From the NCBI RefSeq assembly GCF_900113065.1, contig NZ_FOOA01000009.1:62001-126000 (forward strand): DNA of 64,000 nucleotides, in the 5' to 3' direction. Positions 57,967 through 64,000 of the stretch are shown piece after piece (position 1 is the first letter of the stretch; every line of letters starts with the position of its first letter). The position numbers and the translations under genes were made by a program. Under the pieces are notes generated by a model. That model ran no database searches. It was not told where the DNA came from and saw only the letters and a program-made list of their open reading frames with translations. The stretch is from Aureimonas phyllosphaerae (GTDB lineage: Bacteria; Pseudomonadota; Alphaproteobacteria; Rhizobiales; Rhizobiaceae).

Positions 57967-57999
57967 CGAAAGGCCCGGCACATTCTGCCGGGCCTTTCG
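57967..57999 (+). terminator. Intrinsic terminator after the DUF4167 gene
   Basis: CGAAAGGCCCGGCA (57967-57980) and its complement (57986-57999) with a five-base loop CATTC form a strong hairpin 30 bases after the stop; the T tract is short. Confidence 0.8.
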
Positions 58000-58123
58000 G
58001 CTTTCCGAGGCCGGCTTTCACGAGACGTGATAGTGATCGCCGGGCGACCGGCCCCATCGGAGTGGCAACCGCGCACCGCTTGTCCGTCCCATGCAACTTA
58101 CCTACGGGAAGCTGTTATGAAAT

Positions 58124-58149
58124 GGTTGCAATCATGCTGTCATGCAACC
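58124..58149. repeat. TTGCA/TGCAACC inverted repeat upstream of a small unknown gene
   Basis: GGTTGCA (58124-58130) and TGCAACC (58143-58149) form a 7-bp inverted repeat with a 12-base spacer, about 65 bases before the 97-residue gene. A further ATGCAAC occurs at 58091. The same core recurs upstream of the RTX gene. Confidence 0.5.
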
Positions 58150-58213
58150 TATTGTTGCTGTCGAGGCGGAGCAGGAGCGACAAGCGGTGATCTGGGTGAG
58201 GCAGGAGGAGAGC

Positions 58214-58507
58214 ATGGCGGGGCGGGGCGAACAACTGTCCGGGTCGATCGGGTCGGTGGGTTTCGAAGGGGCGGCGATGATGATCGGTTACAAGCTCGGC
58301 GCGAACGGTCTGGAGCCCTTGTCGGGTGACGCCACGTTGGCAGGCACGGACCCGACCGGCGAGACACAGTCGTCGCGGCAGGTCGACGAGCGCACCGCCG
58401 TCTATCTCCTGTCGCTCGCCCGCGAACTCCTTCGTCGTGACCACAGCGCGATCGCCGGGATGATCGATTATGCGATCGCCGAGATCGAGAGTGGGCCCGA
58501 GCAGTAG
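58214..58507 (+). CDS. Unknown 97-residue protein
   Basis: This is a small soluble protein starting at ATG 58214, behind a strong AGGAGGAGAGC ribosome site. The C-terminal half VYLLSLARELLRRDHSAIAGMIDYAIAEIE resembles short alphaproteobacterial proteins with an A-Y-L-L-x-L-A-R-E-L helix and a final L-A-x-x-E-A pattern. Function unknown. A longer frame begins at 58142 but lacks a ribosome site. Confidence 0.65.
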   Translation: MAGRGEQLSGSIGSVGFEGAAMMIGYKLGANGLEPLSGDATLAGTDPTGETQSSRQVDERTAVYLLSLARELLRRDHSAIAGMIDYAIAEIESGPEQ

Positions 58508-58554
58508 GCACAAGATCCCCATTGCGCCGATGGCGGCGCGCTAGGATGGAATGC

Positions 58555-58578
58555 AAACGCCGGCTTTCGCGCCGGCGT
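58555..58578. terminator. Hairpin after the small unknown gene
   Basis: AACGCCGGC (58555-58563), a six-base loop and GCCGGCGTT (58570-58578) lie 48 bases after the stop codon of the 97-residue gene. The T tract is only two bases, so termination is likely but not certain. Confidence 0.55.
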
Positions 58579-59669
58579 TCATCGTTGCACCGTCCGAGGC
58601 GGCTTCGGGTCGCCGTATACCTTCACGAGACGCGGCTTTGCGGTGTCGGCTCTTCGCTGGCCGATTGAACCAGTCCGAGGAGCAAGGATCCAATGCGCTC
58701 GGCATCGCCCACTCCCCGCGTTCGGGAATGACTTGACGCTCGATGCGCCGACACGGTCCGGCATCTGCCTCGATCGAACCTGGGTGTCGAAGCATGGTAC
58801 CGCCCCGAACAGGCCCCACTGGCCCGTTGAGCGACCCTTCAGTGCCCGTGGGTTCCAGAGCCCGGATGGCACGGGGCCGGCGCACGATCGGATGTCGGTA
58901 GGCAACTTCAGTGCCAAAACACCCTGTCTGCCGCCTGTGAGGGTAGGGTGATGCTGCCTCAGTAGGCGTATCGGTTTGACATCGCGCTTCCACCGGATCG
59001 TGTCAGAACCCGGATATCAGTCGGGCCTCGGTCCGAACGGCATCTTCCGGCCCATGGCATGCGCAGGCGATCGCTTCGAGCTTTGAGGGCTTCGTGCTGA
59101 CCATCCCGCACCTCTGCGGGTGTCGGCGGGAGGCCTCTCGGCGGGAACCAACCTCATTCAAAAGTGGCTCTGTCGATAGACGGCGACGCGTCGACAGCCT
59201 TGCCGGGTAGATCGGCTTAGTCGTTTCCTCCCTTCCTGGCCGGTTGCTGATGTCATCGCGGATGACAGTGGCTCCGAGCGGTTTGGGCAGGTCGTGATGG
59301 CCGGCACTCAGCGAAGATTCGCTCGCGGTTCGAATGGTCCGCGCGTCGGGCGCGGACGGCTGTCGGTAAAATCGTGTACAGCATTCCCTGACCCCCTTGG
59401 CTTTCGCTCAACCCGGTCAGCCAACGCCGATTCCCTCGGCTCGGCGGCAGGGCGTCGACTGACCCGACTAGCACTCGACGGGGCGGAGGATCACAAGATC
59501 CGGGTCCTCTCCCGCAATGGCTGAACATCAAGTCTCGTGACCCGCAGAGACCATCGCTAAGCCGATCCCGTTGCGTGTCCTCGGTCTGCATGGAGCGCAA
59601 ACGATGACGAGTTCGAAGCCGAGATGCTTGAGCGAAATGTGGGACGGTTGAGCTTCGCGCGAAACGAGT

Positions 59670-59700
59670 GCGCCCGCTCCCTTTGGGCGGGAGCGGGCGC
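59670..59700 (-). terminator. Strong hairpin downstream of the RTX gene
   Basis: A 12-bp perfect inverted repeat (GCGCCCGCTCCC and its complement) with a 7-base loop lies about 100 bases after the RTX stop codon on the minus strand. No T tract follows. Confidence 0.45.
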
Positions 59701-59758
59701 GCAGGGCGACCAGACTTGGAAGTATCGTGGGGATCCTAGGAGGGCACCCTGTCGGAAG

Positions 59759-59783
59759 GGCAGGCCGCGCGGGGCGGCCTGCC
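59759..59783 (-). terminator. RTX gene terminator candidate
   Basis: GGCAGGCCGC (59759-59768) and its complement (59774-59783) with a five-base loop lie 14 bases after the RTX stop on the minus strand, followed by a short CTT. It may act with the larger hairpin further on. Confidence 0.55.
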
Positions 59784-59796
59784 TTGGCGTGTGGCG

Positions 59797-62700
59797 TCAG
59801 ACGATGTCCGAGGCCGCGAGGTTGGTGACGCCGGCCAGCTGCACCACCAGATCGGCGCTGCCGTTCTGGTCGCTGTCGACGAAGAGCCAGCCATCGCTGC
59901 CCACCGTCTGGAAGCTGTAGAGCGTCGGGCCCGAGGCGTTGGCAAAGGCCGCGTTGGCGTTGTTCAGCGCACCGTCGTAGGTGGCCGCCGAACCCGTTCC
60001 GAACGTCGTGGCGGAACCCGCCGCGAGGCCGAAGTCGAGGATATCGTCACCGACGGTGAAGCCCTCGATGCGATCTGCCGCACCGAACGCCGTGCCCGAA
60101 GACCCGGCGCCGAACAGGAACGTGTCGACGCCCGCGCCGGCCACCATCGTGTCGGCACCCGCGCCGCCGACGATGGTGTTGTCACCGCCGCCCGAGACGA
60201 TCCGGTCGTTGCCGCCGTTTCCGTAGACTAGCGAGTCGCCCGATCCGAGGAGGATCGTATCGCTGCCGTCGGCCGCGTCGAGCGAGCTCCGGCCGCCGAA
60301 GACCGTGGCGCTGACCGACGAGTCCGACAGGTCGATGAGATCGGAATCTTCGCCGCCGTAGATCGTCACGCTGTTCGAGGCCGAGCCGCCGAAGACGGAG
60401 ATTGTGTCGTTGCCGACGCCGCCGAAGATGGTCGACTGGCTGGTCACGTCGCCTTCGAGGTTGAATTCGAGCGTGATGTCGTCCGCACCGCCGTTACCGG
60501 TAATGAGGGCGTTGCCCGAGCCCTCCGCGACGACATAGATGTCGTCGGCATCGTCGGTCGGGTCGACGCCGGTCTGACCACCGAACACGGTGACGTTGCC
60601 GTCGCCGAACTCGACGTAGATGTCGTCCGAACCCTGGTCGCCCGAAACTTGCGAGTTGTCGCCGATCGCGTCCGCAACATAGGCATCGATCGTGTCGTTG
60701 CCGACACCGCCGTAGACGGAGGCTGCCGCGGCGATGACCTCGATATAGTCGTCTCCGCCGTTGCCGAAGACCAAGGCGTTGCCGAAGGTTTCGACGTAGA
60801 TGTCGTCCGCGTCGTCCGTCGGATCCACGCTGCCGGTGCCGCCGTAGACGGTCACGTCGTCGTAGGCGTCGATATCGATCACGTCGGAGCCCGCGCCGCC
60901 GTAGACGAGGGACTTGCCGGTGAGAGTTCCACCCTCACCGAAGACGAGGCCGCCGTAGAGGGTGTCATCGCCGTCACCGCCATACACGGTGGCCTCGCTC
61001 GACTCCCATTCGACGTAATCGTCGCCGCCATTGCCGAAGATCAGCGCGCTGCCAGATACACCGACCGAAATCTCGTCGTCGCCATCGTTCGGATCGACAT
61101 CCGCACCACCGCCATAGACGGTGGCGTTGCCGCCGCCGGTCACGGTGATCTCGTCCTCGCCGGCACCGCCGACCACGAGTGCCTCGGTATTAAAGGACAC
61201 ATCGAGCAGATCGTCGCCCGTGCCGCCGTAGACCGTGACGCGGTTGCCGGTGACGAGGACGTCATCATCGCCTTCGCCGCCATAGACCTCGTTGTCACCC
61301 GTTCCCTGAACGACGATCAGGTCGTCGCCGCCGTTCCCGGTGACGAGGTTGTCGCCGTTGCCGAGAACCACGATGACGTCGGCGCCGTCATCGGCGTCCA
61401 CCGCGCTGTCGCCACCATAGACCGTGTTGTCGCCGTTCGAGCGCACGAGAATCGCATCGACGCCGCCCGTTGGATCGGCGCGCTCGAGGGCGTCCAGGAT
61501 GTCACCGAAGTCACTGTTGAGACCGTCGGGCAGGAGGCTGGTGTAGCTCGAGGCGTCGTTGTCGCCGCCGACCACGAGATTGCTGCCGTTGCCGGGCTCA
61601 TCACCGAACACGTTGATGCCGATGACATCTCCGCCCAGGCCACCATAGATCGTGTTGTCGCCGGTTCCCTCGACGAGGACGAGATCGCTGCCGCCGTTGC
61701 CGTAGAGGAGGTTGTTTCCGTTGCCGATGACGCCGATGATGTCGCTACCGTCGGCTGCGTCTTCCGCACCCGTTCCGCCGTACACCGTGTTGTCGCCGTT
61801 GCTTTCGACGAGGATGGCATCCACGCCGGTGACTTCGCTGGCAGCCGCGAGAGACGCGGGATTGAAGCCGGACAGGAAGGCGACAGCCAGACCCGGATTG
61901 AGCACCGAGCTCGTGTTCCCGCCGCCGTAGATCAGGTTGTTGCCGTTGGAGCCTTCCGCACCGACGACGATCACGTCGTTGCCGTCGCCGCCATAGACAC
62001 TGTTGTTGCCGATGCCGTTGATCTGGATGAAATCGTCACCGCCGTTGCCGTAGACGAGGTTGTCCCCGTTGCCGTTGACGGTGATCTCATCGCCGCCGTC
62101 CGTCGGATCGCTTGCGCCGGTGCCGCCGTAGATCGTGTTGTCGCCGTTGCCGGTAACCGTGATCTCGTCACTGCCTTCGCCGCCGTAGATCAGGTTGTCA
62201 CCGCCACCTGCCACGATCGTGTCGTCGCCCTGGCCGCCGTAAACCGTGTTGTCACCCGCGCCGGCATCGATCGAATCGTTCCCCTCGTTGCCGAAGATCA
62301 GATCGTCGCCGTCGCCGCCGGAGATGGTGTCGTTGCCGGTGCCACCGATGATGGTGTCGTTGCCGGCACCGCCGATCAGGGAATCGTTGCCCGTGCCGCC
62401 GTCGATCGAGTCGTCGCCGGCTCCCCCGTCGATGGTGTCGTTACCGGAGCCGCCCAGAAGCGTGTCGTTGCCGGTCCCGCCGTTGATCGAGTCGTCGCCG
62501 GCACCGCCGTCGATCGAATCGTTGCCGCCACCGCCGATGATGGTGTCATTACCGGACCCGCCGATCAGCGTGTTGTCGCCACCGTCACCGATGATAACCT
62601 CGCCGCCGTCGCCTACGACGCCGCCATCACCCGGGAAGATCACCAGCTCGCCGTTGATCTCCAGAAGACCGTTCAGAATGCTGATGTCGACGCCAACCAG

Positions 62701-63201
62701 CAGAAGCTGGGCGCCGTTGCTCAGCGTCAGCTGAACGTTCCCGTCGACCTCCAGGATATCGGTGACGCTCAGGTCCCCGAGGTTGAGATCGAGGATGCCG
62801 GTGAGATCATCGAGGTTGTTGATCGTCAGAATGTCGCCGGGTAGAATCTCGGTGAGGTTGAGAATGCCACCGTCGACCGGAATATCGATGACGTCATCGA
62901 TCGGCAGCAGCAGAAGCTCGCCATTGATCTCGATCAGTCCGTTCAAGGCTCCGAGATCGATATCGGCGAAGATGATCTGGGCGCCGTTGCTCAGGGTCAC
63001 CCGAACATCGCCTTCAACTTCGATCAGGTCTGCAATCTGCAGATCGCCGAGCTCGAGGTTGAGGACATCACCCTCTTCGAAGCCGCCGATGGTGACGACG
63101 TTGCCGGCCACCGCATCGACCAAGTCCAACGTGCCATCCACGATCTCGGTAGGGTCGCCACCGATGACACCCCCAATAACGTCAATAACATTAAGCGGCA
63201 T
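59797..63201 (-). CDS. RTX-type calcium-binding repeat protein, putative type I-secreted surface protein
   Basis: This is a 1134-residue acidic, Gly/Asp/Asn-rich protein with no cysteine seen. Residues 1-200 hold a 50-residue segment repeated at exactly 90 residues' spacing (51-100 and 141-190). Residues about 205-340 are canonical RTX nonapeptides (GGxGxDxUx), known to bind calcium. Residues about 355-1000 are a longer-period repeat (VYGG, D-P/A-x-D-x-x-D, GNGG). The C-terminus, with [36 protein letters not shown] and a hydrophobic end, fits an uncleaved type I secretion signal. There is no N-terminal signal peptide. No ABC exporter is nearby. ATG 63201 is preferred to the upstream start. 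Its lower G+C and biased codons suit its composition. Confidence 0.9.
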   Translation of the reverse strand: MPLNVIDVIGGVIGGDPTEIVDGTLDLVDAVAGNVVTIGGFEEGDVLNLELGDLQIADLIEVEGDVRVTLSNGAQIIFADIDLGALNGLIEINGELLLLPIDDVIDIPVDGGILNLTEILPGDILTINNLDDLTGILDLNLGDLSVTDILEVDGNVQLTLSNGAQLLLVGVDISILNGLLEINGELVIFPGDGGVVGDGGEVIIGDGGDNTLIGGSGNDTIIGGGGNDSIDGGAGDDSINGGTGNDTLLGGSGNDTIDGGAGDDSIDGGTGNDSLIGGAGNDTIIGGTGNDTISGGDGDDLIFGNEGNDSIDAGAGDNTVYGGQGDDTIVAGGGDNLIYGGEGSDEITVTGNGDNTIYGGTGASDPTDGGDEITVNGNGDNLVYGNGGDDFIQINGIGNNSVYGGDGNDVIVVGAEGSNGNNLIYGGGNTSSVLNPGLAVAFLSGFNPASLAAASEVTGVDAILVESNGDNTVYGGTGAEDAADGSDIIGVIGNGNNLLYGNGGSDLVLVEGTGDNTIYGGLGGDVIGINVFGDEPGNGSNLVVGGDNDASSYTSLLPDGLNSDFGDILDALERADPTGGVDAILVRSNGDNTVYGGDSAVDADDGADVIVVLGNGDNLVTGNGGDDLIVVQGTGDNEVYGGEGDDDVLVTGNRVTVYGGTGDDLLDVSFNTEALVVGGAGEDEITVTGGGNATVYGGGADVDPNDGDDEISVGVSGSALIFGNGGDDYVEWESSEATVYGGDGDDTLYGGLVFGEGGTLTGKSLVYGGAGSDVIDIDAYDDVTVYGGTGSVDPTDDADDIYVETFGNALVFGNGGDDYIEVIAAAASVYGGVGNDTIDAYVADAIGDNSQVSGDQGSDDIYVEFGDGNVTVFGGQTGVDPTDDADDIYVVAEGSGNALITGNGGADDITLEFNLEGDVTSQSTIFGGVGNDTISVFGGSASNSVTIYGGEDSDLIDLSDSSVSATVFGGRSSLDAADGSDTILLGSGDSLVYGNGGNDRIVSGGGDNTIVGGAGADTMVAGAGVDTFLFGAGSSGTAFGAADRIEGFTVGDDILDFGLAAGSATTFGTGSAATYDGALNNANAAFANASGPTLYSFQTVGSDGWLFVDSDQNGSADLVVQLAGVTNLAASDIV
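60202..62139 (-). repeat. Seven-fold higher-order repeat region of the RTX protein
   Basis: Codons for residues of about 355-1000 contain seven D-[PA]-x-D-x-x-D-x-I inserts (at residues 365, 481, 602, 703, 793, 880 and 975), each followed by a GN-x-L-x-x-GNGG block and preceded by VYGG. Spacing is 87-121 residues. Confidence 0.75.
62182..62589 (-). repeat. Canonical RTX nonapeptide block
   Basis: Tandem GGxGNDTIx/GGAGDDSIx units, nine residues each, occupy residues of about 205-340. The matching DNA repeats are nearly regular, with a 27-base period. Confidence 0.85.
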
Positions 63202-63269
63202 GACGCCCCCACGATGCGCGGCTCTCCACACGCAGGGAGAGCGCCGTTGCGATTGATGAACCTACTTAA

Positions 63270-63363
63270 GGTTGCAACCGCAGATAAGGACGACTCGCAA
63301 GGGCAATGCAACCGAAAATTGCATGGAGAAATTCGGATTGCAACTTGGTGGCAATCCTGCAAC
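63270..63363. promoter_or_regulatory. Cluster of TTGCAA/TGCAAC inverted repeats upstream of the RTX gene
   Basis: Three inverted repeats share a TTGCA core: GGTTGCAACC (63270-63279, perfect), ATGCAA/TTGCAT (63306-63324) and GGATTGC/GCAATCC (63335-63357); a further TGCAAC starts at 63358. They lie 70-160 bases before the RTX start codon and before the divergent DUF2188 gene. This looks like a regulator-binding array. Confidence 0.5.
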
Positions 63364-63474
63364 GCCCGGCTGTGGCGACCCGGCCGGGGAGGAGGCGGAA
63401 ATCCGGGCCTTTCCCGGAACGTGCCGTCGGGGCCGGCGTTCTGCGTGTCAGTCGACACTGCATGGAGGAGACCG

Positions 63475-63732
63475 ATGTCCGACATCCACTACAAGATCGT
63501 CGAGCACGACGGCGGATGGGCCTACAAGGTCGGGGACGTGTTTTCCGAGACCTTCCCGACGCACGACCGGGCGCTGGCCGCCGCGCGCGATGCCTCGTCG
63601 CGGCAGGAATTGGCCGGCGAGACCGCCGGCATCCAGTATCAGGACGGCAGCGGCGTCTGGCACGAGGAGGTCGCGCGCGGGGACGACCGGCCCCATGCCG
63701 ACGTGGTGGACGGCGAGGCGTCGCGCGCCTAA
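63475..63732 (+). CDS. DUF2188 protein
   Basis: This is an 85-residue protein of the DUF2188 family: HYKIVEHDGGWAYKVGDVFSETFPTHDRALAAARDAS, then GIQYQDGSGVWHEEVA. The family is small, soluble and functionally uncharacterised. ATG 63475 follows GGAGGAG. It is divergent from the RTX gene. Confidence 0.88.
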   Translation: MSDIHYKIVEHDGGWAYKVGDVFSETFPTHDRALAAARDASSRQELAGETAGIQYQDGSGVWHEEVARGDDRPHADVVDGEASRA

Positions 63733-63762
63733 GACCGGTCGCTTCGGCGCTAACCTAGCGGT

Positions 63763-64000
63763 TCAGGACCCCGAGGCCGGTTCGCGGTGCGGGGTCTTTT
63801 CCCACATGTGCGGGGAGTGGAAGAGCTGGCCGATGGCACGCAGCCCTGCAAGACTGACGATCAGCCAGTAGAACCATAGGGACCAGAGGCGGGGCAGGAG
63901 CGGGCGCTCGGCCTCGTTGGCGACGAGCCGGGCGGTCAGGATGAACACCGCGTAGGCCAGGGCGATGTTGAGGGCGTCGACCGCGGCAAGGACCCCGGCC
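63763..64000 (-). CDS. C-terminal fragment of a family 2 glycosyltransferase (XagB-like), partial
   Basis: The minus-strand frame is open from the window edge to the stop at 63763, about 78 residues. Two hydrophobic segments are visible: ALNIALAYAVFILTARLV and SLWFYWLIVSLAGLRAI. The ending FHSPHMWEKTPH matches the PxxWEKTxHG-like C-terminal signature of membrane glycosyltransferases of the XagB/cellulose-synthase-like type. The start is outside the window, so an apparent GTG start at 63948 is not the real one. Confidence 0.7.
   Translation of the reverse strand, partial: AGVLAAVDALNIALAYAVFILTARLVANEAERPLLPRLWSLWFYWLIVSLAGLRAIGQLFHSPHMWEKTPHREPASGS

Larger units (their letters stand above)
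58508..59796. other. Gene-poor interval beside the RTX gene
   Basis: About 1.3 kb with no convincing gene. The open frames are short, on both strands, and none shows a known domain, consistent codon use or a ribosome site. It contains hairpins at 58555-58578, 59670-59700 and 59759-59783. No inverted-repeat ends of an insertion sequence were recognised; a decayed gene or an unrecognised RNA cannot be excluded. Confidence 0.55.

Noticed and set aside
55264-57981. Minus-strand open frame of 905 codons over prfA, prmC and the DUF4167 gene
   Set aside because: Overlaps three genes on the other strand and shows only Leu/Val/Ala low complexity.
58541-58993. Minus-strand frame of 150 codons in the gene-poor interval
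   Set aside because: No domain, no ribosome site and a Pro/Arg/Ser composition like non-coding high-G+C sequence.
62182-62589. Regular DNA repeats resembling a CRISPR array
   Set aside because: The 27-base period is the codon image of RTX nonapeptides in an open reading frame; there are no unique spacers and no cas genes.
60649-62844. Plus-strand open frame of 731 codons opposite the RTX gene, with regular Val-Val-Ala repeats
   Set aside because: The regularity mirrors the RTX repeats on the other strand; it is a shadow, not a repeat protein.

Overview
The window is a G+C-rich, gene-dense stretch of an alphaproteobacterial chromosome, most likely Hyphomicrobiales (Rhizobiales). The evidence is gene content and gene order: aerobic cobaltochelatase cobS-cobT beside a J-domain protein and BolA; aroK-aroB beside xerD and accA; a hemC-hemD-Mic60-like-hemY operon divergent from tsaD-gpsA; secA divergent from a parvulin isomerase and argJ; ubiG divergent from lysC-ptsP-prfA-prmC; a DUF4167 protein; a CenR-like response regulator; and an Irr/ICE-type palindrome pair at dps. 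An Aurantimonadaceae-like organism would fit, but genus cannot be fixed from sequence reading alone.

Layout. 0-9.4 kb: a CenR-like regulator divergent from a small L,D-transpeptidase, an FdhF/YdeP-type molybdopterin oxidoreductase, then a four-gene operon (hydroxypyruvate-isomerase-like enzyme plus an AfuABC-type ABC importer), an ETFB-lysine-methyltransferase-like enzyme and a 27-residue membrane microprotein. 9.4-19 kb: DUF3072, EVE and YciI proteins with gpsA and tsaD on the minus strand, facing away from hemC-hemD-Mic60-like-hemY-TerB-amidotransferase. 19-26.4 kb: a soluble transhydrogenase, two lipoproteins, an MFS exporter, tRNA-Ala(CGC), YggT, a DUF3108 protein, ribosomal protein L28 and a queuosine-precursor transporter preceded by a probable preQ1-I riboswitch. 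26.4-37 kb: phytase-like esterase, cobT, cobS, J-domain protein, BolA, DUF1275, aroB/aroK, xerD, accA and a YafK-type L,D-transpeptidase lipoprotein.

37-48.3 kb: secA; PpiC, argJ, GNAT and mutT; a Flp pilin; a methyltransferase/comF/grxC/nitrilase/DUF1178 cluster; and two tandem DUF1289 genes. 48.3-58 kb: dps with two promoter palindromes, an unknown small protein, ubiG, lysC, ptsP, prfA, prmC and a DUF4167 protein. 58-64 kb is the accessory-looking end: a short unknown gene, about 1.1 kb without a convincing gene, and a 1134-residue RTX-type adhesin or surface protein (minus strand) with an unusual seven-fold higher-order repeat. Inverted repeats with TGCAAC cores lie upstream of both the RTX gene and the short unknown gene. 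A DUF2188 gene and the C-terminal end of a family 2 glycosyltransferase close the window.

Most genes are housekeeping. The observations most worth checking are the preQ1-I riboswitch candidate, the iron-regulator-type operators of dps, the RTX protein with its shared upstream motif, the hemC leader hairpin, and the transporter-isomerase operon whose substrate is unlikely to be ferric iron.
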